Shown here: positions 46,488 to 57,854 of the stretch, piece after piece
How the letters are laid out: each line of letters starts with the position of its first letter
How positions within the stretch are numbered: position 1 is the first letter of the stretch
NCBI RefSeq assembly: GCF_000313135.1
Contig: NW_004457442.1
Coordinates: 1,406,293-1,470,292 of the forward strand
Reading direction: 5' to 3'
Length of the DNA: 64,000 nt
Origin: Acanthamoeba castellanii str. Neff
Lineage: Eukaryota; Discosea; Longamoebia; Acanthamoebidae
Translations under genes and position numbers: made by a program
The notes under the pieces: model-generated
Seen by the model: only the letters and a program-made list of their open reading frames with translations
Database searches by the model: none
Told to the model about the DNA's origin: nothing

Positions 46488-47660
46488 ATGCACAGGGATG
46501 AAAATGGCTCTAGCCTGCGTTCCAAGCTCAACATGACCGTGACTGCGAAGCTGTTCTGCCTCATGACCCTTACCGCGCTTCTCTTCGTACCCTCCCCCCC
46601 TACTGCACTTCATTTTTCAATATTTTTGAGGTTTTTTAACGTATTATTTCAATGCTGGCACTGCCACAGATGGTGTGGGTGGTGGAATGCATCATTTCGC
46701 TGGTGACTGTCGAGTTCGTGTTGGCCATTTACTGCGCCTGCGTGACTGGCGTGATGCTCCTGGGTTTCTACGCCGCCTGGAAGCACCTGCGACCCCTCCT
46801 CTTCTGCGTACGCAACCACGCGTGCCGTGCGTGTCGCGTCATTCCTGACACAACGCGGGTGTGCGTGGCGTGACAGTACATTGTAGGCGTGGTTGTCGTG
46901 ATTGGCTTTGGCATCGTGGGCCTGACCTGGTGGCTGATCGCCAGCGTCGTGAAGTGGGAGTTCGACACGCCGTGGCTCGTCGCCTTCGTGTTCAACATCT
47001 TCATCCTCCTCATCGAGGTACCACTACTTGGCCCTGGACCCGAAACACTCGTCGACCATGCTTGACCCTGTTCTCGCCAGGCCATCACGCTATTGCTCGC
47101 CTACTTGCTGACCAAGGACCTCGACTCGAAGCACGTTGGTGAGCCGACTCTCTTCCATTGGCTGGTGGCCGTCTTGTTGATACTCACACCACCCGGCTCT
47201 TCTTCTTCTTCTTCTTCTTCTTCTTCTTCGTGTTGCCACCAGTTACGCTCGGCTCCCCCGGCGACGGCACGTCGGCCGACGAGCAGGCCTTCTCCTTCTC
47301 GCAGGGTGGCAGCGTCGAGGTCGAGCTGCAGCCAACACAGCACCACGCGTCGGTCTACGAGCCCGAGTGGCCGGCCACGGCCTACCCCCCGTCCCCGTCC
47401 ACCGCCAAGCAACAGGGGGCCTACCCCCCACCGCACCAGTCCCCGCCGATGTACTCCAACACTCGAGGCCTGGCCGCACCGGCAGTGCGCACCCACTCCC
47501 TCCCCAGACCAATTCCAGTTCACGTAGGGGCGGTGTGGCTAACGTGGTCGTGTTGACGCGTTGTGTGCCGCAGCCCAGGGACACCTTCGGCGCCCCATCC
47601 ACCCACTCCACCAACGGATCTGCCGACGACTACAACCCCTTCCAGGAGGAGCGATTCTAA
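46488..47660 (+). CDS. Four-TM membrane protein with Pro/Tyr-rich tail, tandem paralogue 3
   Basis: Third member of the tandem family. The N-terminus (MHRDENGSSLRSKLNMTVTA) has diverged. Spans: LFCLMTLTALLF plus VWVVECIISLVTV, LAIYCACVTGVMLLGFYA, YIVGVVVVIGFGIVGLTWWL, WLVAFVFNIFILLIE plus AITLLLAYLLT. The family motif is kept as LLTKDLDSKHV, and the 2-3 loop as YAAWKHLRPLLFCYIVG. The tail (YPPSPSTAKQQGAYPPPHQ) ends SADDYNPFQEERF, again an NPF motif. A CCAAT pentamer lies at 46436-46440, about 50 bases upstream. The intron at 47130-47250 contains a (ctt)n tract at its 3' end. Function unknown. Confidence 0.75.
47205..47231 (+). repeat. (CTT)n polypyrimidine tract at intron 3' end
   Basis: Nine or so perfect ttc units just upstream of the 3' splice site (ccaccag) in the TM paralogue 3 gene. 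Plausibly both a microsatellite and the polypyrimidine tract. Confidence 0.55.
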
Positions 47661-47959
47661 GGCCGTCACCCCCCCCCCCAATGCACCTTGTACTCTCATT
47701 TTCAGTTGCATTGCGATCTCAAATTCAGTTCTTCTTTGGGGGGGGGTTACCTGGCAGCGGGGAGTTAGTGCTGGTGGAGGACTGCGCTTGACGCTGGTCT
47801 GGGAACTTCGCCTTTTTCCAGCTTGGGACGGGAAGAGGAGATGTTCCGCACCAGGGTTGCTGTGGCTGTGGCTGTGGCCGTGGCCGCTGCATGACGGAGT
47901 GGGCGGCCCAGCCTCAACACACCTCACCACGCAGAGAAACGAAAAGCACGCGCACAGGC
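47661..47959. other. Intergenic with C11 and G9 runs
   Basis: 299 bases between TM paralogue 3 and the RasGEF gene. A C-run at 47669-47679 and a G-run at 47738-47746 are complementary with their AA/TT edges and could fold into a hairpin in the 3' UTR. No coding signal. Confidence 0.4.
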
Positions 47960-50900
47960 ATGGAGGCGGAGGAGACGCAAGAGAAGAGAGCAATGACCGG
48001 AGGAGGAGGAGGAGGAGGTGAAGGCCGAGGGAAAAGAGGATCTTCGATTTCTACAGTGGAGGAGACGGCGGCGTCGCCAGCGACGTCGAAGAAGATGAAG
48101 AGGAAGAAGGAGATGAAGGCTCTCAGGACGGAGAATGAACGTCTGAAGAGCCGCGTGGCCCACCTGGAGGAGCGGGTGGGCCAGCTCAAGCAGCAGCTAC
48201 GCTTCTACGAGTCCATCACCGCCGCCCACTCGCCCGACAACAACGCCACACGCCCTCCTTCATCTTCCTCTACTCCCTCTACTTCCTTCGCAGACGACAC
48301 CTCGTGGAACAGCAGCAGCAGCAGCAAGGCCTCCACCCCCAAGGAGGTGACGCTGTTGAAAAGGAAGAGTAGCGGTGGCGTTGCACGAAGGAACACCCTT
48401 GGCTCTTCCTCCCCCACCCCCACCACCACATCTTCAGCAGAAGGAGGAGACCAACAAGAGAAGAAAAGTAGCAGCGGCGGCGGCAAGGCCAAGCCGGTGG
48501 TCCCGCTCCTGCGTAACATGAGCGCCGACAGCGGCGACGCCCATCCGCTGGTCTCCCGGTCGAGCACCGTGGTGAGCCCCTCGGGCAGCGCGCGACGCAT
48601 GAGCATGACCGACGGCCGCTCGCTCACCGGGTCGTCGTGGCTCAGCGGCTCCGGCTCGGGCGACTCCCTCGAGGCCATCATGTCCGCCAGCGGCGAGCTC
48701 ACCATGCGCCGCAAGACCGTCGGCTGGTCCGACTCCACCAAGCCCATCACCTCCCCCAGTAGTGGTGGTAGTGACAATCTCACTGGTCAGCCCACTGACT
48801 GCGATCTGGACTCTAGCGACGACAACAGCAGCAGTCTCAGCGGCAGCGGCAGCGTCATCCTCGATCACAACAACAACAACAACAACAACCACAACCACAA
48901 CAAGGCTGGGAGCAACCCGGGCTCGCCTTTGCAGGAGCGACACAACAACAACAGCAAGGAGGTGGTGGGCTCGCCGTCGGCGAGGGACCAGGCCCAGAGA
49001 CTGAGGCAGGAGCGGCGGGAGAAGGTGGAGGCCGAGTTCCGGGCGGTGCAGGCGGCGTGGGCAGGCGAGGCCGAGGGGGTGCAGTCGGAGGACGAGGTGG
49101 TGGAGCCCCACCCGTTCGACGAGCCCGACCTGCCGACCAACATCATCTTCAAGGACACGAGCCAGGCCAAGGCCCACCGACGCCCGACCCTGACCGACAA
49201 CTCCCAGCCCGCCGAAGCGACGCTGGCTTCCGACGCGTTTCCGACCACTGCGGCGGCAAGCATGTCGTCGATCGCGGCGGTGGCTGAGGTGACCCCGATG
49301 CCGTCGTCCGCGGCGCAGGCGCAGTCGCAGTCGCCTGTGCTCTCGCCGAGGCGTGAGGGCGTTGTGACGGTGACCGAAGAGACGGCGGTCGCGCAGAGCA
49401 CAGCGCCAAAGGCCGACGCGCTGCGAATCCGGGCAGGCACGCTCCACAAGCTCATCGAACGGCTACTCGGCGACTACGTTGATCTCGGTACCTACAGCAA
49501 CCTCCTCTTCTCTCTCGTTGGGCTGCTGCCCGTAGTCTTCTCCCTCACACCGGTTGTAAATGATGGAACGTCGCAGATCCACCATTCCTGGGCGCGTTCC
49601 TACTCACGTACCGATCATTCACGACGCCCGATGAGCTGCTGGATCTGCTCATCCAACGGTGGAACATCTCGCCATCGCCGCCCACCCACAAGGAGGCCAC
49701 CAAGCTCCAGTTCCGGTGCAGCTCGACCCCTTTCTTATCGTTGTTGAGGTGGCTGGGGCTGTTGGCTGACATGAACGTTTTCTCCACAGCATTTGGTTGG
49801 TGTTGAAGACGTGGGTGTGCGACTACTTCGCCCAGGACTTTGAGGAGAACCCGCAGCTCACCAACCGACTCCACAAGTTCGTCTTCCTCCGCGTCTCCAA
49901 GGCACGACGAAGCCACCACACACCTTCCCCACATTCACGACGAGTGGCGCGCACATGTGGTCTGACCGGGCGGGGTGCGTGCGTGCAGTCTCTGCCCAGC
50001 CCGGCGACCAAGCTCATCGCGCAGCTGCAGCGGCTGGTGGCGGGCGACGAGGTGAAGATGGAGGTGATCGTGGACGACATGCCCAAGCCGATACTGCCCC
50101 GCTCCCGCTCCTTCCGCCGACTCTCGTTCTCGCTCAGCCAGCGAGCCCGGATCGACCTCGCGCCCCTGTCCAGGTTCATGGACTTCCACCCGCTCGAGCT
50201 CGCGCGACAGCTCACCCTCGTGGAGAGCTCCTTCTTCCGGTACCCTACAGCAACTTTTTCTATCATCATTGGGAGACGAGACGACGTCACCCGACACTAA
50301 CGCACATCGTCCCATCCACCTTCAGCGAGATACAGCCGAAGGAGTGTCTCAAGCTGTGCTGGAGCGTTGACAAGGCCAATGCGCCCAACATCTTGGCTCT
50401 GATCAACCACTTCAATGCTGTAACTATGCCCACCCGACATTCGCCGATGAGCACCATCGGGTGAAGTGCTGATGGTTGTCCATGTGCTCGCTGCAATGCA
50501 GTTGAGCGGCTACATCAAGGTGGAGATTCTCAAGACGGTGGACTGCAAGCAGAGGGCCAAGGTGTTGGAGTATTTCCTGCAGGTGCGTGGTGGGGCGAGG
50601 CACTGCTAGCAACGGGGGTCACTCGGATTGTCACCTCACAACCGCAATACGATGGTCCTTATCCTACACAAGGTGGGCAAGTGCTGCCAGGAGCTGTCCA
50701 ACTTCAACGCGCTGATGGAGATCACGTCATCGCTCAATGCGGCGGCTGTACATCGACTCAAGAACACATGGAAACTGGTGAACAGCAAGTACGCCGGCTG
50801 GAAGGAGGAGTGGGGCAAACTCACCCTCAACAACTACGTCCGGTATGTAAGGCCTCTTCTTTCTCTACCGCGGTGGTGTGGGCACACTGGTCTCACCCAC

Positions 50901-51434
50901 CAACTGCACGCAGGCTGAGGGAGGCACAGATGCAAGCCGAGCCACCATATCTACCCTATGTGGGCATCATCCTGTCAGATCTCACCTTCATCGAGTACGC
51001 CGTCTTTTCTGACCGAGCAGATAATGAATGAATGAATGAATGTTGACCGTGATCCGATCTCAGGGAGGGCAACAAGGACTTTGTGATGGTGGGTTCAGAG
51101 CACTCGCTGATCAATTTTGAAAAGAGAAGGAAGGTCGCCACCGTTCTGACACGGCTCCAACAGGTACGAAGCAGCAGGGTCATCCCTTCGTCATCTTCTC
51201 TTTTGGCCCAATTCCTGGTGGAGGATGGTACCTACCTGGTGGGCTGACGAGTAGCGCGCGTTGTTGGTGTAGTGCCAGCGGACGCCGTTCGGGTTCCGTG
51301 TGGTGCCGCAGATCTACGGGGCGCTGCAGCAGGAGATCGTGTTCGACCCGGAGGAGATGGACGACAACCACCTCTACCAACTCTCCCTCCAACGCGAACC
51401 ACGCAATGACAACAAGCCAGCGGCCAAGGAGTGA
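47960..51434 (+). CDS. RasGEF with REM domain and coiled-coil, low-complexity N-terminus
   Basis: Ras-family guanine nucleotide exchange factor. Start ATG 47960 (MEAEETQEKRAM); in-frame ATG 47891 is an alternative. The first exon runs to about 49484: a coiled coil (LRTENERLKSRVAHLEERVGQLKQQL) followed by about 400 residues of Ser, Thr and Asn-rich sequence, including Asn/His runs. The REM domain begins DALRIRAGTLHKLIERLLGDYVD and continues FLLTYRSFTTPDELLDLLIQRW and WLVLKTWVCDYFAQDF. The catalytic Cdc25 domain follows in short exons: FHPLELARQLTLVESSFFR, KCCQELSNFNALMEITSSLN, VHRLKNTWKLV, PPYLPYVGIILSDLTFIEEGN and VMVGSEHSLINFEKRRKVA, all standard landmarks. The end is KPAAKE. Full-length; the target Ras is unknown. 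Confidence 0.92.
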
Positions 51435-51556
51435 ATATGTAACATAGGTAGTACTTTATGAATGACAACAACAACTACACCAGCTACTACTACACGTATA
51501 AATAATGAATGTAATCTTATCTCGGCACTAGAGATGAGAGCTTGGAGGGAATGAAA

Positions 51557-52859
51557 TCACCAGAAGGGGTTCATCTTGGGCATGAGGCTCGACTTGAACT
51601 GGTGGCGAATCTGCGTCATCCTCTCGCTCTCGGCATCCAACACCACTATGCAAAGAGGAGAGAAAGGTGAGTGTCTGCATGTCCGGTCAGAACACGAATG
51701 GAGCCGGCGGGCGTACAGAGGTCTTCATAGGCAAGTTCGGCGGGCTTCTCGTCTCGCTGCTTGGACGGGCAGTTACGACCGGTGTGGTCCAACTTTCCGC
51801 ATACGAAGCATGCCGCACGCTGCTCCGCTGGGCCTGCAACGAGCAACCACATCCGTGAGCTAAGAGAGAGAGAAAGAGAAAGAGAGAGGTGCACACTGAC
51901 AGAGGGTAGGTGGGTGCCGTACACTGCTTGGCGAAATGGCCACGCTGCTTGCAAATGTAGCAGTACTCGCTCTCGGGCGCTCGCCTCGCTTGCTGCTGCT
52001 GTTAACAGTATTTACATATGTTATTTACATTAATAAAATAAAATGATAAAAAATACAAAATAAATAATAAATGTAATGGAAGGCTTACTCTTGTGTAGGG
52101 CTGTGGCTTCTCCCTCCTGTTTCTGTGCGGGCTGCCCGGGGCCTGGTGCGGGGCCGCCTGGCGCGCTCGCTGATGCTGCTGTTGTGGGGGGCGGTCTTCG
52201 TTCTGGTCCACGCCTGCTTTGTGCTCCTCTTTGCTTCCCTGCTTTCCGCTCCTCTTCGTTGCTGTGTCCTCTTGCCGTGCCGTGCCGGTGCGCGATGTTT
52301 CTGTGCGAGAGATTTCAGGCGCTACGCGAGATTCTCCATCCTTGCCTCCCTGCTGCTTTCGTCCAGTGTCTGCCTCGGCTGGGACAGCAATCTTCTTCCT
52401 TCTCTTCTTTCGCTTCGGCTCTTCTTCTTCCGCTTCTGCTTCAGCATTCTTTTCTTCCGCCTGCTCTGCCTTCTTGCTCTTTTGCTTGCGTTTCTCTGCT
52501 TCTCCCTCCTCCACTTGTTCTGGTTCTGCCTTTTTGCTCTTTTTCTTGCGTTTCTTTACCTCTCCATCCTCCTCTGTACTTCTTTTCCTCTTCGTCTTCT
52601 TCTCTTTCACCTCTGGATTATCCACATCTTCGGCCTTCTTTGCCTTCCTCTTCCTCTTGCCCTTCGCCTCTCTTTCGGCCGGCCCTCCGTCGTCATCCAC
52701 AGTTTGCGCGCTGGACTCCGTCGGTGCGGTCATCTCGAATTCATCTTCATTTCCACCCTGCGGCCCATCTTCTGTGGGATCCTTGCTCTGGGACTTCCTG
52801 GCTCGCTTGCGGCCACGCTCTTCCTTCTTCCCTCGTTGCTGTGATTGATCATCGGCCAT
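51557..52859 (-). CDS. Lys/Glu-rich protein with two CCHC zinc knuckles
   Basis: Start ATG 52859 (MADDQSQQRGKKEERGRKRARK). The first exon, to about 52090, encodes about 255 residues of highly charged sequence with Lys/Arg blocks (KRKRKAKKAED, KRKKKSKKAEP, PKRKKRRKK) alternating with Glu runs, likely disordered and nuclear. Two CCHC knuckles come from later exons: CYICKQRGHFAKQC (about 51935-51975) and CFVCGKLDHTGRNC (about 51750-51810); both are C-x2-C-x4-H-x4-C, which bind single-stranded nucleic acid. The C-terminus is RHQFKSSLMPKMNPFW. This pattern fits RNA-processing or ribosome-biogenesis factors, but no ortholog is recognised. Confidence 0.75.
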
Positions 52860-53058
52860 GATCTGCTGGCGTGATGGAGCGTGCCGCGATTTTGTGGGAT
52901 TTGGCCAGGAATGGAGCACAGAAACTTGACCCCCTACAGCATATTCGAAATTCCACACCAAAATTCCGAAGAATGCAAAAAATTTACTCAAAAGAGCTCA
53001 GCCAGGAGAGCCTGTTCAACGGGTACTATGTACATGCGAATTGGGAGCCGACATGGGT

Positions 53059-53768
53059 TCACATGGAGAAGTCGGCCTCTTCTTGGCCCTTGTGGCACAC
53101 GTAGACGTAGGCCACCACCGACAGGTAGACGACCGCGCCGCCAACCATCGACATAAACATCGGGCCCAGGTCGATCTGTTGGCCAGGAAGGACGGTCGCA
53201 CGGTTGAGCCAGGCATGCTGATCCAGCCAGCAATCATGATTGCGCGACTCTCAGAGAGGGGAAAGGTAGGATGCGTACCACATCGGTGTGCATGAGAATG
53301 ATGGGCAGACCAAAGCCAGCAGCCAGCGCCGAGCCGGTGAGGAAGTCGGCCACATCCTTCAGTCCTCTGAGGAGCAAGCGAGAGGGCAGGGACGATTAGC
53401 TGCTCGTAAGGGCTACCCCCGCTGAGCGCACGACACACAGGGCTCGTACCGGGATCTCTCGTCCACGAAGCCAGCAAAGTCATCAGAATAGCACCACCCG
53501 AACAAGATATGCGGAAGAGGAGCGAACAGGAAGCACCCCACTGAAGAGTGATATGAAGAGTGGTTAGCCAAGGCGTGGGAAGCACGCAAGGGGCAAGGCC
53601 TCCTCGCCTTGAGCAGGCTGAGCTCTTCGTCGCGCGGTGGTGCTACTACGTGCAGGGTTGAAAGGTGGCGTACCGACGAAGAGGGGCCACCAGTTGGCCC
53701 ACAGGGCGCACGCCAAGATGCCCAGTGTCACTCCGACGGCCAGCATCGCGGCCAACGAGACCAACCTG
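53059..53768 (-). CDS. Vps55/LEPROT family membrane protein
   Basis: Small four-TM endosomal protein. Exons carry LVSLAAMLAVGVTLGILACAL..NWWPLFV, then GCFLFAPLPHILFGWCYSDDF, then GLKDVADFLTGSALAAGFGLPIIL, then MFMSMVGGAVVYLSVVAYVYV, matching Vps55/LEPROT span for span, including the pattern hydrophobic-CAL-x-WPLFV. The family helps traffic from endosome to vacuole and, in animals, receptor surface display. Stop at 53059. The first few codons must sit in a further upstream exon: the acceptor at about 53769 needs a phase-2 donor, and none of the ATGs up to 54000 gives one cleanly. The start is therefore unresolved. Confidence 0.85.
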
Positions 53769-54190
53769 GCAACGCGTGGCGTGAGTTGGGGGACCGGTCA
53801 CGGCTGCGCCCCGGCACGCTCGCCCCCCCCCCCAACCAAAACATTCACGCAGAGATCGAAACGTACACTGCACATCGAAGAAAAAAAAGAAGGGGTGAGG
53901 CCAACCATTCAGCAGATGAACGCAAGATACAAGCAGTGTTGCCTGGGCCGTACTGCACATAATCGATTTGCGTCCCATGCTTGATCTTTCCTTGTCCTTG
54001 TGTGGTTATCAAAACAGTAGCGATAGGGATCCCCTCTGTGTGGTAGATGCGCGAGCTTGTTTGATTGAATGATCGTCCCGTGTCCCGTCTCTACGCAGAA
54101 AATGCGACGGAAAAACCTTGTCTTCGTTGCCTGGGTGCTGGTGCAAGCTCTCTGTGCTATTGATGATTGTCAAGAGGAGAACAGAGAAGC
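53769..54190. other. Upstream region of the Vps55-like gene
   Basis: 422 bases that should contain the unresolved first exon of the Vps55-like gene, plus the 3' flank of the next minus-strand gene. It includes a C10 run at about 53823-53833 and an A-rich patch at 53880-53890. Nothing else recognised. Confidence 0.3.
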
Positions 54191-57157
54191 TTAGAGCTTG
54201 GCCTGCTGCTTGATGAGCTCACCAAGCTTGGTGGCGAGGCCCATGTCGCCCTTGATCTTGAGCTTGCCCTGCATGAAGGCCTGCTGGGCGTTGAGCTTGC
54301 CGCTGAAGAGCTGCTGGAAACTGTCGTCGCCCAGCGTGAGGGTGACGCCGACGGGCTTGGTGGGCGCGCCCCGTGTGATGGTGCCCTTGGGTCCGGTCTT
54401 GAGGTCGACCACCCACGACTCCTTGGCACCGTTGGGTCCGTCGGTGATGTGGAAGTGGTAGATGCCGTTCACCTTCTTGACCACCGCCTCGCCGGCCACG
54501 TCGAGCAGCTTGCTGAGGTTGTTCAGCACCGCTTCGGCCTTGAACGCGGGCGCCGACGAAGCGGCGGCAGCAGCGGCCGAAGCACTCGCGGACGACGACG
54601 AGGCCGCCGAGGAGACGGTCACCGCTGCGTTGGTGATGCAGTACTCACCGCGCTCCTCAACCTTGCACTGGAAGATGACCTTGTCGCCCTCCTTCCACAT
54701 CTCCGTCACCAGCGTCTCGCCTGCATCATAGAAAGTTTAGTTTGTTTCATTGGCGTTGGCTGGTGGCTGGTGAGGGCGCGTACCGGGGAAGACGTGCTTG
54801 GAGAAGCGGACCTTGACGTCCTTGAAGTTGGCCGGGTCGTTGTCGCAGAAGTGCTTGAGGACGGCCCGACTGGCGTAGCCGAACGAGCACAGACCGTGCA
54901 GAATGGGCCGATCGAAGCCGCCCATGGCCGCCATCGACGGGTCGGCGTGCAGCGGGTTCATGTCGCCCGACGCCAGCCTGTACACGAGGGCCTCGTTATC
55001 CCTCGTCTTCTCCTTGTGGACCGCGTCCGGAGCCCTGTTGGGCGGCTGGTTCTCGTTGCCGGAGGGACCCCTCTCGCCTCCGAAACCGCCAATTCCTGCA
55101 TACAGCTGTGAGCGATACGCGAGTGGCGTGTGTGTTGTTGTATGTTGTGGGTGGGTGGCCGTGCATGTCACACGACATGTGCGACGTACCGCGGATGAAG
55201 AGGTAGCTCTCGTTATGAACGACGACCTCGCCCTTCTCGTCCTTGGTGTCGGCCTCCACGACGAGGAGGGCGCCCTTGCCCTTGTCGTACAGGTGCTTGA
55301 CGCGGCCGTGGTTGGTGAGCGTGGCGTTGACCGGGATGGGCTTGCGGATCTCGAGGTACTGCTCGCCGTGGAGGAGCATCATCGGGTTGAACTTGAGGCC
55401 AGGAATGCTCAGCACGTTCGAGAAGTTGGGGAACGTCACGCCGAACGTGGGCAGCACCGAGAAGCCATCACTGTTCTCATAGGCGAACTTGAGCTCGGCC
55501 GGGTCGGTGGGATTCTTGGCGGCGCCGATGGACAGGGCGTAGAGCATCACCTCCTTCTCTGTGTACTGCACCTTGGTAACGGGGAACTCGAAGCCGACCA
55601 CCTGGTAATGGCCACGACGGCCCAGTATTATGGTGAGTGCCACAGTGACCGACACACGCACACGACGAACGCCTCATGAGCGGGTGCCAGCCTACCTGCG
55701 AGGGATCGACGTTCTCGTTGCCTCCGGCGGCCTTGGCGGCGGGAGCAGAAGGCGCCTGCTTGGAGTCCTGTGACGAGTAGATACCATCGCCGTTAGAGCG
55801 CCGACGCGTAAGGACAACAGAGAAAAGAGAATTCTGAGCAAAGCTGAGAATTTATTTGCAACCGATAAACGGAAAGAAGATGAAGTCGTGGGGAGGGCGG
55901 AGTGGAAGGTGGTGGTGGTATGATCTAGTAGCGTGCCTTGAGCTGGTTGATGTGGGCGATGATGGAGGTGAGGCCGTCCTGAGCCGACGCGGGGTGAGTC
56001 GAGTTGGTCCAGTCCTCGACCTTGGCCCAGTTGTCGCGGATGGCCTCGGGGGTGAGCCCCTTCGAGACGTCGTAGAAGTTGCCCTGCGTGCGCTCCCAGC
56101 GCACAGCCGACACCCAACCGGCGCCCACCTCGAAAATGCCACCGGTCACCTACACCATTTGCGAGGTGAGTGGGCGTTGAGCTTGATGACACCACCTGCC
56201 GTCAATGCAATAGGTTGATGATGGTACCGGGGTGGACTCGTGGCAGAGGAAGGCGACGAGCGGCGAGACGAACTCGGGCTTGAGGGCCTCGATGAGCTCA
56301 GGAGGCATGACGGTGGCGGTCATGCGGGTACCGGCCACGGGGGCAATGGTGTTCACGTGAATGTTGCGCGACTTGCCCTCGGCAGCCAGCGTCTTGGCGA
56401 AGCCCACCAGCGCGAGCTTCATGGCCGAGTAGTTGGCCTGGCCGAAGTTGCCGTACAGACCAGCGGCAGACGAGGTCATGATGACACGTCCTGATAGAGT
56501 TTTGTTTTTGGGTGTAGATGGAATGCAACGCTAATGAGGAGACCGAGGCTGGGCGAGAGCTGCCGTCAATGATGGCGTACCGAAACCCTGGTCCCTCATG
56601 TAGGGCCACGCGGCCTTGGTGACCGAGTAGGCACCGTGGAGGTGCACCTTGTAGATGAGGTCCCAATCGGCCTGCTTCATCTTGACAAAGCTCACATCGC
56701 GCAAGATGCCACTACACGTACCACCATGATTAATATTGATTGGAGGGATGGTATGTAAAGGGGTGAGGTACGCGTTGTTAATCACGATGTCAACACGACC
56801 GAAGTTGTCGATAGCGGTCTTGATGATGGCCTCACCGTTCTCCACAGAGTCGTAGTTGGCAGCAGCCTTGCCGCCAGCCTTCTTGATCTCCTCCACAACC
56901 AGATCGGCGGCCTTCGAGCCAGCACCCTGCCAAAAAAAAATCGCGCGATTAAAGACCGTTGGATTTCCAATCATTGATGTAGAGATCAGAAGAAGGAAGG
57001 CAAGAACACATACCTCGCCAGTGTGCGAGGTGCCGAGATCGTTGACGACAACAGAGGCACCACGGCTGGCGAAGAGCAGAGCGTAGGTCTTGCCCAAGCC
57101 GCCACCGGCACCGGTGACGACGACCACCTTACCATCGAAGCGCAGCGAATCGCCCAT
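54191..57157 (-). CDS. Peroxisomal multifunctional enzyme type 2 (SDR + hydratase 2 + SCP2)
   Basis: Catalyses hydration and (3R)-hydroxyacyl-CoA dehydrogenation in peroxisomal beta-oxidation. Start ATG 57157. The SDR part has TGAGGGLG (cofactor loop), [16 protein letters not shown] (YxxxK) and [15 protein letters not shown]. The hydratase-2 part has [21 protein letters not shown] and [20 protein letters not shown]. The SCP2 part (54650-54191) has [13 protein letters not shown] and ends KQQAKL, a PTS1 peroxisomal signal (AKL). The SDR exon runs into a stop at 55925 unless a GC-AG intron is used: CTCAAG, then GCACGC, to CACAG at about 55769. That keeps frame and joins QLK to DSKQAPSAP. No ATG opens the hydratase frame on its own, so one gene is the better reading. 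An AATAAA inside this intron could give a short SDR-only transcript. Confidence 0.88.
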
Positions 57158-57329
57158 TGTGTGAGATGTGAAGCTGAGGAGTGTGTTGTGAGTGTTGTCT
57201 TGAGGTGAAGAAGTACAAAGCGGCTTTCTTGTGCTGGCGTGGGTTCGCTTCCTTTCCCTGTGCTCTGGCGAAATTTCCGTGGTTCACCGCAAACAAGGGA
57301 AAATCGAAAAATAACGTGCAAAGATTTGG

Positions 57330-57334
57330 CCAAT
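57330..57334 (-). promoter_or_regulatory. CCAAT box upstream of the multifunctional enzyme gene
   Basis: Within tttggccaatgaac, about 175 bases upstream of the start at 57157, inverted relative to the gene. Weak evidence on its own; it forms part of a series in this window. Confidence 0.25.
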
Positions 57335-57443
57335 GAACATGGGCAATGATTGTCTGACAAGAAGACCAGCCAGGGACTACCAGAATGGATGTAGTTTGGG
57401 ATGAGTAATGTATTTACACATGCCGTCCGGTAGACGGAAGCCT

Positions 57444-57854
57444 TTAGGCGCTAATGCCAAAGAGCTCATTGATGGGGCGGACATGGGAGAACTTCACCAG
57501 CTGGTCGTAATTCTGCAAATCTGTTGTAGGGCGGGAGGTTAGCGCTCCCGCAGGAAGAAAGGGGAACAGGGCGAGCCTACCAAACTGGGCGCCAAAGCCA
57601 GTGGCGGCAATCTCGCTGATGGAGAGGTCGGGCTGGACGGTGCCCAAGACCTCCACGAATGCGTGCGAGGAGTAGACGGACGCAGTCTCGGGATTACGCT
57701 TGACGAGCACACTGCCGCCATCAGACGCCTCGAGCGTTACGTCGAGCTGCTGCTGGCCGGCGACGCGGCCCACAATGCGAACGTGCATGTTCACATAGGA
57801 GTTGAGAAGGCCGCTGTTGATGCGGGGAGTGGATACAGGTCCGTCGAATTCCAT
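57444..57854 (-). CDS. rpa3: Replication protein A small subunit (RPA3/RPA14)
   Basis: Smallest subunit of the RPA trimer that coats single-stranded DNA. Two exons. Exon 1 starts at ATG 57854 (MEFDGPVSTPRINSGLLNSY) and contains the OB-fold strands VRIVGRVAGQQQLDVTLEASDGG and HAFVEVLGTVQPDLSISE, ending near GFGAQF. Exon 2 is short (QNYDQLVKFSHVRPINELFGI) and supplies the C-terminal helix used in trimer assembly. About 115 residues, the normal size. The RIN-(S/A)-G-x-L and EVVG-type motifs match RPA14. Strong assignment for such a small protein. Confidence 0.85.
   Translation of the reverse strand: MEFDGPVSTPRINSGLLNSYVNMHVRIVGRVAGQQQLDVTLEASDGGSVLVKRNPETASVYSSHAFVEVLGTVQPDLSISEIAATGFGAQFGRLALFPFLPAGALTSRPTTDLQNYDQLVKFSHVRPINELFGISA

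Noticed and set aside
52076..52861. Long plus-strand frames rich in Leu, Phe, Ser and Cys
   Set aside because: Reverse complement of the Lys/Glu-rich exon of the zinc-knuckle gene (AAG/GAG read as CTT/CTC). The apparent membrane protein is an artefact.
55769..55792. ATG at about 55788 followed by a 17-base GT...AG, as a start for a separate hydratase gene
   Set aside because: A 17-base intron is below any size seen in this window, and the ATG's own frame does not meet the next exon in phase. The GC-AG junction explains the region better.
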